Shown here: positions 36,001 to 46,569 of the stretch, piece after piece | Layout of the letters: each line of letters opens with the position of its first letter | Numbering within the stretch: position 1 is the stretch's first letter | Source of the DNA: Ipomoea triloba | Lineage: Eukaryota; Streptophyta; Magnoliopsida; Solanales; Convolvulaceae | NCBI RefSeq assembly: GCF_003576645.1 | Contig: NC_044923.1 | Coordinates: 8,989,491-9,053,490, forward strand | Length of the DNA: 64,000 nt | Direction of reading: 5' to 3' | Notes under the pieces: model-generated | The model's input: only the letters and a program-made list of their open reading frames with translations | Database searches by the model: none | Told to the model about the DNA's origin: nothing | Program-made: the position numbers and the translations under genes

Positions 36001-36978
36001 TGTAATTACCCAGGAACAATAGGATACGTGGTGTTTTCCCAGTCATTTTTGGCAAAATGAACATCAGTTTGACACATTCCGCAATACATGATCTTGATAG
36101 TCACGTCGTTGACGCCATTTTCCCTTGACATCCATTATTGAAGGAAAAGAAGTTAGATGAAAGTATAAATTGACACTTCAACGGTGAAGAAAATAATAAT
36201 TTGATATGCTAAATAATAGCATTGCATGGAATTTAAAATTATAAATTTATAGATAAATAATCTTACAGTTTAAGTTTCAAAAAAAAAAAAAAAGAAATTA
36301 ACAAATTATTATATGGACTATGGTTCACAGACTGCTACGTGAGTTATAAAAAAAAAATACATTATTTGTATACTGAATGTATATTATATAAAATGATATG
36401 ATTTTAATGTTCAAATAATTTATTTTTCTTAATACAAAATACATTTTAATATTCTAAAAATACATTATTTGTCTATTGAATGTACATTATTTGATAGTAC
36501 ACAAAATATATAATATATACTTTCAGTACTCAAATAATATACTTTCAAATAATGCGTGTTATGTACACAAATAATGTACGGAGTATTTTTTATTCATGGT
36601 ACACACAACAATAATGATTGTCACTTCTTACTTTCATCTTCTATTTCAGTATTTCCTCTTACGAATCCTTGATTTAGACACTTTTTCTACAACTAACATG
36701 ATGAAAATATTTTATTTTTAGTTGTCATATTATGGAGTAAAAGTGAGAGAGTGGAATTTGAGAGTAAATGTATTATTATTTTCAAAAAAAAAAAGAGAGT
36801 AAATGTATTATAACTCATATATTAGTTGTGGAAAACAATCAAACATGGATGCCTTACAGTACGCATGTAAAATCATAATGTACCTTCGCGTGAATATAAA
36901 CGGCTTTAACTTTCCGGTAGCATCGTGAGCTGCCCAGCCTAGCACTTTCCGTGCATGATTGGTAGCTTCCGTAGCCAT
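26815..36978 (-). CDS. CAD/mannitol-dehydrogenase-like MDR reductase with altered catalytic zinc site
   Basis: Six exons, all GT-AG with consistent phases: 36978-36884, 36123-36010, 34976-34749, 33792-33504, 32760-32607, 27002-26815, giving 1,068 nt and 355 residues, normal for the family. The family are cytosolic NADP(H)-dependent zinc alcohol dehydrogenases (cinnamyl, mannitol, 8-hydroxygeraniol). Visible features are the start [26 protein letters not shown] (C49), four structural zinc cysteines (C102, C105, C108, C116), [17 protein letters not shown] from residue 191, and STS (214-216), typical of NADPH preference. Unusually, the His of the PGHE motif is Tyr (PGYE, Y71) and the third zinc-ligand Cys of PLLCAG is Gly (G165). 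The His after C49 is Gln. The catalytic zinc is therefore probably lost. Such changes occur in plant CAD-like enzymes that reduce imines or conjugated systems instead of aldehydes. The substrate is unknown. Two SINEs lie in intron 4 and a Helitron in intron 5. Confidence 0.88.
29115..29428. mobile_element. Foldback MITE inside Helitron H1
   Basis: Long inverted repeat: the left arm starts CCATAAAAGTATCATAATAA and the right arm ends TTATTATGATACTTTTATGG. The arms reach about 130-145 bp and meet near GGCAGTTAT/ATAACTGCC (29250-29290). It is flanked by TA-rich sequence. Confidence 0.8.
29968..30050. repeat. Compound (CG)n(CA)n(TA)n microsatellite
   Basis: ACGCACGCACGCGCGCGCG, then CA repeats, CATA repeats and a long TA tract. 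A (GT)n(GA)n tract follows at 30132-30175. Alternating purine-pyrimidine of this kind can adopt Z-DNA. Confidence 0.95.
30763..30817. mobile_element. 55-bp minimal palindrome-ended element in Helitron H1
   Basis: TTATGCTATGAACC ... GGTCAATGTTCATAA enclosing GAGTCCACTTTG/CAAGGTGGACTC, a near-perfect palindrome. It has the termini of the family at 48877-52067 with no interior. Confidence 0.6.
31909..32340. mobile_element. MITE with GAGTTAATTCC termini (MULE-like), in intron 5 of the CAD-like gene
   Basis: Left GAGTTAATTCCATTTTTTAT then CCTAAATTTATAGGTGACAA; right TTATAAATTTAGGACC ... GAATTC. TTATTTTG borders both sides, an 8-9-bp target duplication. Related to 16545-16733. Confidence 0.75.
32954..33066 (-). 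mobile_element. tRNA-derived SINE in intron 4 of the CAD-like gene
   Basis: On the minus strand: head GAGCTCAGATGGCAAAGTAG (box A-like), then AGGTTGAGAAAGTAG and GAACAGATACTAC, ending in an A run. The 3' half is shared with the neighbouring SINE while the head differs. Confidence 0.6.
33097..33241 (-). mobile_element. tRNA-derived SINE in intron 4 of the CAD-like gene, second copy
   Basis: On the minus strand: CTTGTGGTCTAGTGGCACTC (box A-like), GTGGGTTTGACTAT (degenerate box B), TTGTGCTTCAGTAGGTTGAG, GCTATGAACAGATATTAC, then an A run. Same family as 44969-45110 and 352-452. A truncated head is at 37188-37225. Confidence 0.7.
34066..34343. mobile_element. Palindrome-ended element in intron 3 of the CAD-like gene
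   Basis: Starts TTATAACATGGACATGGG and ends CCATGGTCCATATATGG-TATAA. The interior repeats 'cagttaacatattatgt' words in both orientations. Diverged member of the family at 48877-52067. Confidence 0.55.
34363..34625. mobile_element. CACTA-like fragment (tentative)
   Basis: Repeated GGACGGAAATTCCGTC palindromic words and a right end reading, in complement, CACTGCTGGAAATCTCGCCG. Only one terminus seen. 34618-34665 holds a short tandem (GGTATGTACTATCTTACAGA twice). Confidence 0.4.
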
Positions 36979-37064
36979 TAATTAGCGGGGGGAAAGAACG
37001 TGGGAGAATGTATGATAACTACTATTGTAGTGGTGATATGCTAAATGATGAATGGTTCCTTAGC

Positions 37065-37072
37065 TTTTTATA
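37065..37072 (-). promoter_or_regulatory. TATA box of the CAD-like gene
   Basis: Minus-strand TATAAAAA about 90 bases before the start codon at 36978. There is no other ATG in frame between. The spacing suits a short 5' UTR of about 60 bases. The Helitron end at 37236 lies only about 165 bases further upstream. Confidence 0.6.
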
Positions 37073-37419
37073 ATGAATAGTGGGATGAATAACAAATTTT
37101 AATCAAATATTTTATCACATAATTAATTTGGATTGGAATCAATTCGTTCTAAAGAAGTTAATAAATATAAAATGAGTTGCCAAGAAACTTGTGGTCCAGT
37201 GGCACCAAGCTCCTTCATATGAGAGGTTAAAGTAATCTATACTTCTATACTATATATAAAAGCATTATCCTCTTCCAAAATTTCCCGCCCAAACGTAGGG
37301 GCATTTTAGTACTATGGTAATTATTATTCTAATTATAATTAATTAATATTATTTTATCATAATATTAGTAATTATGGTAATCATAATATGTTATATATAG
37401 TATAGATTGGTAATTAGTT

Positions 37420-38240
37420 ATTAGTAATTATGGTAATTATTATGATAGTATATTTGTATTTTATAGATTAATACATATACGTGCATTAATGTAATAGTGT
37501 AAATGTGTAATAACATTGAAAAATGTTTATAGTAATTAATTATTATGATAGTATATTTATATTTTTATAGATTAATACATATACGTGCATTAATGTAATA
37601 CCACTCAAAATTGTTTATGGTAATTAATGCATTAATGTAATACCACTCAAAATTGTTTATGGTAATTAATTATTATGATAGTATATTTATATTTTTGTTT
37701 ATGGTAATTAATTATTATGATAGTATATTTATATTTTTATAGATTAATACATATACGTGCATTAATGTAATACCACTCAAAATTGTTTATGGTAATTAAT
37801 GCATTAATGTAATACCACTCAAAATTGTTTATGGTAATTAATTATTATGATAGTATATTTATATTTTTGTTTATGGTAATTAATTATTATGATAGTATAT
37901 TTATATTTTATAGATTAATACATATACGTGCATTAATGTAATACCACTCAAAATTGTTTATAGTAAATAATTATTATGATAGTATATTTATATTTTATAG
38001 ATTAATACATATACGTGCATTAATGTAATACCACTGAAAATTGTTTATGGTAATTAATTATTATGATAGTATATTTATATTTTATAGATTAATACATATA
38101 CGTGCATTAATGTAATACCACTGAAAATTGTTTATGGTAATTAATTATTATGATAGTATATTTGTATTTTATAGATTAATACATATATATGCATTAATGT
38201 AATACCACTGACAAATGTTTATGGTATAGATTTATTTATT
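37420..38240. repeat. 87-bp minisatellite in Helitron H2
   Basis: Repeats of TTATTATGATAGTATATTTA ... ACATATACGTGCATTAATGT ... ACCACTGAAAATTGTTTATG. The last regular units are spaced 87 bp (37927, 38014, 38101). The first part has shorter compound units. About eight units in total. Confidence 0.88.
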
Positions 38241-39599
38241 TATTTATTATGATAGAAAATAATAATCTATATATATATATATATATATATAATAATATAT
38301 AAAAATATAATAGTTATAATGGTATGGAATTCTATTAATTATAATTGAATTCCATATATATTATATTCCAATACCTATTTGTTTATAATTCCATTTATTT
38401 ATTACCAATTACCAATTATTACCAAAAGATATGTTATTATTACGTTAATTAATGGTGAAAACATATGAATGGCAATCAAATGAATTACCAATTACCAATT
38501 ACCAATTATTACCAATTACCAATAATAGCTCTGCCTCTCTCTCTTTATGGCTATAAATACAAGAAGAAACCCAGTCAACCACCACCATCAATTTTAATCT
38601 CTCTTAGTTCTGTTGTTTTTCGTTTGTGAAAGCATCAATGTACATAGGAAGAACCACCCTTCTCCAAAAAAGTGTGACACGTTTTCTGTTTTTTTTTTTT
38701 TTTTTTTACTGTTCTTATCTTATCTTTTTTTTTTTTTGGTTAAATTCATTGCAGGTTCTTATATTTTGCAATCACAAGCACGGAAGTTAATTGTTGGTAG
38801 CCTTAATTGTCGAAAGGTAAGCTAATTTGTCAAATAACTACAACTTTTATTCTAAGTATTAGCTATTCTTTTTTAATTGATTTTTTTAATCTATTCGTTC
38901 ATATTTGAAATCTTATATTTCCACCTCTCTTGATTCTTTAATTACAAATGTAGATATTTGGAGCCTAATAAGCAATGTGATGCAAATGATAATGGATCTG
39001 TTAAGAGATGTGAAAGTTGAAAAGCAATTAATAGAATATTTTCCTGTTGAAATCATTGTCATTTTATGTTTTTGGGCATTAAAGATTTCAAATTTTAAAT
39101 TTGTGTAATTTGTTTAAATATTAACATTTCATGGTTTTACATTACTTTGAATATGCAGTTCTTTTATTCGTTTATTCATACCATGTTCAGAGGTGAAATT
39201 ATAGTTCAAAAAAAGAATATTAAAAAATAATTAACTGAAAATTAAACGGCACGGAATTTAGGCCATTTGAAAAAGTAAATTAATATTAATATTTGATTGA
39301 AAATTGAACAAAAAAAGGAATTGAATTTATTTTGACAATTAAATTATTAAAATTATATTAATAATATTAATATTTATGAAGGAAAAAGAAAATGAATATA
39401 TTAATATTTCATTGGAAATATAATTGGCAATTATATTTTTATAATTATATTACTTATTAATTATATGGAAATGAATATTAAAACATTTTTATGAATGAAA
39501 AAGAAAATAAATATTATACACAGGAATCTGTTATTAATATTATGTTACTAATGTTACTAATTGGCATAGGAATCATGCCAAATGAAAAATAAGATTAAT

Positions 39600-40860
39600 A
39601 ATAAAAATTCACTATAAATATAACATAGATTTCCCTCTGCAAAAATTAGTAACCACCAAATGAAATATTAGCACAAAATTATGAAGGAAAAAGAAATGGA
39701 AATGAATATATGAAGGAAAAATGAAATGAATATATTCATATTTCACGGGAAATATAATCAAAAATTATATTATAATAATTATAATTATATTAATTATTTA
39801 GAATGAGAAAAAAATAAATTTATTAATATTTCACTAAAAATATATTCAATTATATTTTTATAATTATATTACTTTTTAATCATATGAAAATTTAAAATAA
39901 ATTGTTTATGAACGAAAAGAAAATAAATATTACTAATTGGCAAGGAATCTGTTATTAATATTTTCTTACTAATTGGCAAGGAATCAGGCCAATGAAAAAG
40001 GAATTGATGGAAAGCAATATTAATTCTTTTGATGAAGGAAAAAGGAAATGAATATACTAAAATGAAAATGGAATATTATGAAAAATAAAATGAATATATT
40101 AATATTTCACTGGAAATAGAACACAACTTTTCCCTACGAAAAAATTAGTAAACACCAAATGAATGATTAGGAAAAAATTATAAACGAAAAATGAATGTAA
40201 AATAATATTAATTCTTTTTATGAAGGAAAAAGGAAATAAATATATTCAAAAGGAAATGAAATATTAGGAAAAATGAAATCAACATATTAATATTTCACTA
40301 GAAATATAACACAACTTTCTCTACAAACAAATTAGTAACCACCAAATAAAATATTAGGAAAAATTATGAAGTAAAAAAGAATGGAAATGAATATTAATTT
40401 TTTTATGAAGGAAAAATGGAAATGAATATATTTATAAGGAAATGACATATTAGGAAAAACTAAAGGAATATATTAATATTTCACTGGAAATATAACACAA
40501 CTTTCCATATGAAAAAATTAGTAACCAACAAATGAAATAATAGGAAAAAATTATGAAGGAAAAAGGAATGAAGATCAATATTAATTATTTTTATGAAGGA
40601 AAAATGAAATGAATATATTTAAAAGGAAATGAAATATTAGGAAAAACGATTTCACTGGAAATATAGCATAGCTTTCCCTACAAAAGCATTAGTAACCAAC
40701 AAATGAAATATTACGAAAAAATTATGAAGGAAAAATGAATGACAATCAATAATTCTTTTTATAAAGGAAAAAGGAAATGAATATATTCAAAAGGAAATTA
40801 AAATATTAGGAAAACTAAAATGAATATATTAATATTTCATTGGAAATATAATATGCAATT
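39600..40860. repeat. About 180-bp tandem repeats in Helitron H2
   Basis: Five to six diverged units, each with 'cactggaaatataacacaac', 'aattagtaaccaccaaatga' and 'tatgaaggaaaaaggaaatg'. The ACACAACTTT word recurs at roughly 40112, 40307, 40490 and (diverged) 40668. Confidence 0.8.
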
Positions 40861-41744
40861 ATAATATTATAATTATATAAATTAAATATTAATTAATTAA
40901 TTATATTAATTATTAATTATATTAATAAACAGTACTCCATAATAATTAATATTTATTAACTAGAAGGTTGAGCAATCCCCTCACCAACTTTAGATGTCGT
41001 TGATCAAATTAATTAGTACATGTGTGACATGAACACTGCAGAAGGTCGAACATATTTAATATATAATAATAATAATAATTTTTGTATATACGAATTGATT
41101 TCCTATTAACGAAAAATAATTAATTTAGTGTAATTGACTAATAATAATTGCCTAATAATTAAGCTAAATATTGGTCGTTGAATTTATTTTTATATTCCAT
41201 AATAATTAAAGTTAAATTATTTCTCATTTTTTCATATTTATTTTTGTAATAATCTAATTACTTAAGTTATATTAAATATAGATCTTTTTAAGATAATTGT
41301 AAACAAACAAGTCATATATTATTCAATTAATTGAGTGATACTTTTGCACTAATCTTATAATCAAATAAATGTACATATTCAATATTATATTTTTAAAAAA
41401 AATAATTTTATCTTTAATTTTATTATCTAAATAGATAATACAAAAATTTATCCGTGAATCAAATTTGCTCTCATTCAAGCAAAGAAAATATCAGAAAACA
41501 TAATCAATTCAACTAATTTCATCAATTGCACTATATAATATCCGATGTTATAATTTATATAATGGTATATTGATCTAAATATTCTTAAAATATTATAACA
41601 AATTCATTCCGTGCAACGCACGGGCGAAAATACTAGTTATGAGTAATACTGCATTGTAATAGAGTCAGTAGTATTAAAAAAAAATATAAAATGAGTTAAT
41701 TTTACCATTTTATCCAAAGATTTACAAGTGTCCAAGGCAGACAT

Positions 41745-42850
41745 AAATATCATTAGATGCAAGTTGGTTTTTGCAACAAATGAAAGGTAGATGGTTCCAT
41801 TGAGAGACACAAAACAAGGTTAGTAGCAAAGGGTTTTAATCAAGTGCCTGGTCATGATTTCTTTGATATATTCAGTCTTGTGGTAAAACCTATAATTGGT
41901 TCTTTCCTTAGCTATTTCCTCTAGTTGGGATATTAGACAACTTGATGTTCATAATGCTTTTCTGAATGGAAATCTGTCTGAAACTGTTTACATGAAGCAA
42001 CCCCTTGGTTATATTGATGCTCAGTATCCAGATCATGTTTCAAGCAACCCCTTGCTTGCTTGAAACAAGCTGGAATGGCAGAATGTAAAGCTTTATCTAC
42101 TCTTATTCCTGTTTCGAAATCTATTCCATTCAGTGCAGATCTATATGAAGATCATACTCAATACAGAAGCCTGACAGAAGCACTAAAATATCTAACTATC
42201 ACGCGTCCAGATTTGGCATTTGCAGTAAATCAATTATGTCAACACATGCATGCTCCTACAATATCAGATTGGGAGCAACTGAAAAGAGTCTTGAGTTATG
42301 TTAAAGGAACAGTTAATGTTGGTTTACATATAAGAAAGTCACCATCAAGAGAGCTTCATACTTTATCTGATTTTGACTGGGCTGGCTGTCCTCAAGATCA
42401 TAAGTCTACTAGTGGCTATGCTATGTTCCTTGGGTCAAATCTTGTGTCTTGGGTCTGCAAGAAACAAAGAACGTAACTGTTGCCAGGTCTTCCACTAAGG
42501 CAGAATATAAGCCTCTAGCAAATGTTTGTGTTGATGACGTAATTAGGATTTTTTCTTTACTATGTGCGATTAATGTGTCTGGTATGTTTGTTCCCAAACT
42601 CTTGTGTGACAATCTTGGTGCTACATATATGTGTGCAAATCCCATCTTTCATGCAAGAACCAAGCACATGGAAATTGACTATCATTTTGTTAGAGATAGA
42701 GTTGCTAATGGGGATATTCAAATAAACTTTATTCAACAAAAGATCAACTTGTTGACATCTTTACAAAAGCATTACCTAGTTATAAATTTTCTTTTATTAG
42801 AGACAAGCTACAGGTTACTAGTATACCCTATATTTTATGGGAAATATTAG
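41745..42850 (+). pseudogene. Truncated Ty1/copia pol with an internal reverse-transcriptase deletion
   Basis: Pieces of reverse transcriptase ([41 protein letters not shown]) with stops and frameshifts. Sequence jumps at about 42040 from PDHV to [20 protein letters not shown], losing the YVDD core. RNase H follows (ITRPDLAFAVNQLCQHMHAP, DWAGCPQDHKSTSGY), shifting frame near 42470. A different copia lineage from the 57-63 kb element. Confidence 0.85.
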
Positions 42851-43005
42851 GACTCTATGTATTTGAGTCAGAGTATGAATATCTATCCTGGTCTCCCTAT
42901 GATTATTTCTTGTATATATATTCCCACAGCCTGTACATTTGTAATCACAGTTCATAATATACAGCTTATATAGTTCTCATCGTTCTTACCAATCATAAAT
43001 GCAAA
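42845..43005 (+). mobile_element. 3' LTR remnant of the truncated copia
   Basis: Begins ATATTAGGACTCTATGTATT just after the RNase H remnant and carries TTGTATATATATTCCCAC and TGTAATCACAGTTCATAAT. Diverged copies occur at 7393-7545 and 19236-19372. Confidence 0.6.
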
Positions 43006-43722
43006 TGCTCATTTTCTCAACTCTTCAAAAGCATTAACGACATGTTTGGTTCGCAGAATAGGCCTGGAATGGCATAGCATTCCCGGGAATAGGCCTATTC
43101 CTTTGTTTGGTAATACTTTCTATTCCCAGGAACAATGTTCCTAGGAATGAGCTATTACCCTTGCAAGGGTAATAGCTATTACCAGACCCCCCTTGGTATT
43201 AACCTATTCCTGAGTTCTCAGGAATAGACAAATTTTCTTATTTACTATTTTACCATTAATTAAACTTTTTCTTATTTACTATTTTACCTTTAATTAAACT
43301 TAAAATATATTTAGATCACAACACTCTGAATCAAATTTATTTTTTTATAAAAATATTATTTTTGCAGTAATATTTCGTAACAATGGTAAATAATCCATCC
43401 ATGTTCGTGGGCGAATAAAACCAAGCAGTGTATCATGAAATTTGCAGCAATCATTTCACACAACATCATTTTTCACAGGATTATCATACAGTAAATTGAT
43501 CAACAATAAATAATATTCATAAATTAATTTCATTTTCTAAACATACACACCAATGGTACTAATGATTGCATAAAATCATGAAAAGGAAAAAGAAGAAATC
43601 AATACTAATTCATCGAGGGACTCGTAAAAAGAGATTGATCATCCCTTGCATCACTTCCGCCAATTGTATTGTTCTTTCCTTTTGAAGATTCACCACTTAG
43701 CTAGTAATGTATAGAAGAGTAC

Positions 43723-43953
43723 ATTAAGGCTGGTGATTCATCTGCGGATGAACTTGCAACTGCAACCCAAGTCCAAGGTCCATACTTGCCAATTACCAAG
43801 GAGAAGCCCAGAAGCCATCTGTTGAACTTGTGAAGATTACCGACGAAATGAAATCATTCAAGGCCTATGATAAACTGCGCATTGAGCGCACCATTCAAGG
43901 CCTATGATAAACTGCGCATTGAGCGCACAAACAAGCGTTACCTTGGTGATTAG
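43723..43953 (+). pseudogene. Ribosomal protein L13 (eL13) C-terminal fragment
   Basis: Reads [20 protein letters not shown] then LPITKEK, a frame break, then [20 protein letters not shown] and IERTNKRYLGD. This matches the C-terminal part of plant cytosolic 60S L13 (…ATQVQG.YMPI…ELVK.T.EMKAF.AYDK.R.ERTN.RH…). A 35-bp tandem duplication (CATTCAAGGCCTATGATAAA...) interrupts it at 43855-43928. The highly charged C-terminus is missing. No intron is seen, so the source may have been a processed copy. Confidence 0.8.
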
Positions 43954-44276
43954 AATTTAATTTGTAGGAATAATGGTGTGTACTGTGTAGAACTTGTATT
44001 CTGCTTAGGATAAACCCATCACATTTTATAGTAATATTAGGACTCAATCTCTGATAATTTGTTGCAGGAAGACTCCTTGAAATAAGGGGAGACACCATCT
44101 CAAACTAACTTCCTGAAATACTTAATAATTTTTTCTTCTAAATATTATTAAATTCTCTTTAATTTAAATTTGTTTGTTATTTATATGAATATTTTTTTTC
44201 ATAATTTATAGATCATTTTTTTAATATTTTAATTTCTACAGAATAATATTATATAAAAATATTATATATAGCAGCC

Positions 44277-44285
44277 GCATCAGCA

Positions 44286-44331
<46 letters not shown>

Positions 44332-44362
44332 TAACAATAACAATAACAATAACAATAATATA
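44277..44362. repeat. (TAA)n(CAATAA)n microsatellite
   Basis: AATAAT units followed by AACAAT units, inside the PIF-like element. Confidence 0.95.
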
Positions 44363-44701
44363 TTTTGTATAAGGGTATTTATGTCTTTTAAACATGTATT
44401 CCATTTCTATTCCTTTCACCAACCAAACGTTGTAATACAATTCCTAAAGCCTATTCCCCCCGCGAACCAAACAAAAGAATACAATTCATGTTCTATTCCT
44501 TACCTATTCCATTCCCTATGGAATAGAATTCCTATTCCTTCCAAATTCATTCTGTGAACCAAACGTGCTGTAAGAGAATTTATATATTTAAAAATTTTAC
44601 CCTATTTGGTTTACAAAATAATAATAATAATAATAATACCTTTAATCAAAACATTAATCAAGTCAAGATTAACTTTATCTCTAGTAGTAATGCACTAATT
44701 A

Positions 44702-44747
<46 letters not shown>

Positions 44748-44968
44748 TTAATTCTTTTTTTGGTCCTAGACTTTTTAGGGGTTCAACACTTATAGTCCAT
44801 TATAAAACAATTTTGTCACATTTTGTAGTAAATGTACCACGAAAGTTTAGAAAGTACGTATGAGATTGTAGAAAATTTGAATGAACTGGAAAAAAGTAAT
44901 TGTAATGCTCACTGCACGTTGCAAATAGATTACTGCAGATGTATAAAATTGACATATTAGTCAAAGAC

Positions 44969-45110
44969 CTTGTGGTCAAGTGGCATCCAGTGTCCCGATT
45001 AACACTCCCATATCCATGTGGGGGAGTGAATCGAGCCTCAGTGGAAGCAACTGTTGACTCGTTGTGCTTCAGTAGGTTGAGAAAGTAGCTATGAACAGAT
45101 ACTATGTTAC
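44969..45110 (+). mobile_element. tRNA-derived SINE, near full length
   Basis: CTTGTGGTCAAGTGGCATCC (box A-like), then GTGAATCGAGCCTCAGTGG (box B-like), then TTGTGCTTCAGTAGGTTGAG and AGTAGCTATGAACAGATAC. This is the best copy of the family also seen at 352-452, 33097-33241 and 37188-37225. Confidence 0.75.
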
Positions 45111-45673
45111 TACTCAGTAGTACTCAAAACAAAAATTGACATATTAAATATAAACATGTGAGTTAAACCCGCATACCAGATTTAAAAAAAAAAAAAAAAA
45201 AAAAAACTCGAGTGATAAGACATACTATATATTTATTAATCTTGTCTGGATCGGAGCATGTGAGTACACTCTACACCTGCATAACAATTCAAAAGGCATA
45301 TTATATATAATATATATTAAATATAAACATGTGAGTTAAACATCCATACCATAAGACATACTATATATTTATTAATCTTGTCTGGAGCATGTGAGTACAC
45401 TGTACACCTGCATAACAATTCAAAAAGCATATTATATATAAATGTTTTTTTTTTTTTGAAAAATATTATATATAAATGTTCTTTCTAGGAAAAGCCAAAA
45501 GAGTCCTATTCATAATTTATATACAAGTTGGAGTAGTTATATTCTGCAGATTAAATAATTGATATATATTTTTTATTTATTAATCTTATTTGGAGCATGT
45601 GAGTACACCGGCCAGGTGGCCAGCATACCAAAATACAATTTAATAATAGTTGTTTTCAGAAAAAAATATAATA
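45111..45673. other. Low-complexity stretch, no gene
   Basis: A poly-A tract and a diverged duplication around 'acatgtgagttaaac' and 'ttattaatcttgtctgg' (about 45225-45270 and 45350-45400). The word 'atcttatttggagcatgtgag' recurs around 45585 and 46090. Likely decayed repeats. Confidence 0.4.
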
Positions 45674-45932
45674 CTCCTTCCGTCCCATTTTATGTGTCTG
45701 GTTTGATTAACGAGACTTGACTGAAGTTATTTTTAGTTCAATTTTTCACAATATTAAGTTTAGTATTAATATACAAAATTTATATATTTAGAAACTACAA
45801 AAAAAAATACTATTAAACACACAAAATTAAATTTAAAAATAAATAAAATATAATAAAGAAAATAAACAAAAAAGAAAGAGTCAGTTTGACCAATTAATAG
45901 TAAATAGGGCAGATAAAATGAGACAGAGGGAG
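45674..45932. mobile_element. Stowaway MITE (259 bp)
   Basis: CTCCTTCCGTCCCATTTTAT at the left, its complement ending GACAGAGGGAG at the right, with TA on both sides (45672-45673, 45933-45934): the Tc1/mariner-derived Stowaway signature. Confidence 0.92.
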
Positions 45933-46440
45933 TAGTAAACAGAAAACGCGAAGAAAGCATGCTCTTTCTAGGAAAAGCCAAAACAGTCCTATTCATATAC
46001 TAAACAAGCAGGAAAAGTTATTATAATGCATAAGTTTCAAATAGATTACTGCTGATTTATATAATTCATATATATTTTGTAATTTATTAATCTTATCTGG
46101 AGCATGTGATTTAAACATGCATACCAAAAAATATAGTACATCAGCTAATTTTTAAGGATAGTAATCAGACGGTTTTAAAAATGTATGTTCTTTCTACGAA
46201 AAGCCAAAAGAATCCTATTTACATACTAGTTGTTACTCTGCAAATCTCTGATAATGTACATAAATAAACTAAGAAGTAGGATCTGCCAATAAAATAAATC
46301 ATGAAGATATATTAAAATACAGAAGGAAAATTGAAAAAAATAAATGTCTTGTTGGGCAGGACCCGTAAAAGCCAGGTCTCATATCTAGTATTCTGTAATT
46401 GGGATTGTTGAGCAAAGGCCGGTAAAGTCCTTAAGGTCAA

Positions 46441-46569
46441 GTCCAACACCCAGCCTGCCTCAAACAATGTGATGACAGTTTATAAGTAAGAAAATAGTTG
46501 AGCTTTCGCTACTAGCTATAGCATTTAACGTGAGCGATAAGTGCTTGATCCTAACAAGTGGTATCAGAG
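46441..46569 (+). mobile_element. LTR end and primer-binding site of a decayed LTR retrotransposon
   Basis: LTR-like sequence ending ...TTGATCCTAACA, then AG and TGGTATCAGAG, complementary to the 3' end of plant initiator tRNA-Met. The site is split by a MITE and resumes at 47246 as TCAGAGTCAGGTTACGCGTT. A second copy of the LTR-end sequence follows at about 47270-47380 (AAACAATGTGATGG ... GGTTGATACTAACA). Confidence 0.65.

Larger units (their letters stand above)
37236..41636 (+). mobile_element. Helitron-like element H2 upstream of the CAD-like gene
   Basis: Left TCTATACTTCTATACTATAT after an A (an alternative start at 37244 matches H1 more closely). It shares CCCGCCCAAACGTAGGGG with H1. 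The right end has a perfect hairpin CCGTGC-AAC-GCACGG, then ...AATACTAG and T. Near-terminal sequence (TTCAATTAATTGAGTGATAC) is also shared with H1. No helicase recognised. It contains an internal TATA-like GCTATAAATACAAG (about 38551) followed by UTR-like sequence and an exon-like piece ending CGAAAG|GTAAGC near 38818. Confidence 0.8.
43038..44570. mobile_element. PIF/Harbinger-like element with TAA target duplication, carrying an RPL13 fragment
   Basis: Left terminus CGACATGTTTGGTTCGCAG and right terminus complement CAGCACGTTTGGTTCACAG, each flanked by TAA (43035-43037, 44571-44573). Subterminal zones are rich in 'attcctattcc' and 'ggaatagg' words. No transposase. The interior contains a ribosomal-protein fragment (43723-43953), so it behaves as a gene-fragment-carrying MITE. 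Confidence 0.75.
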
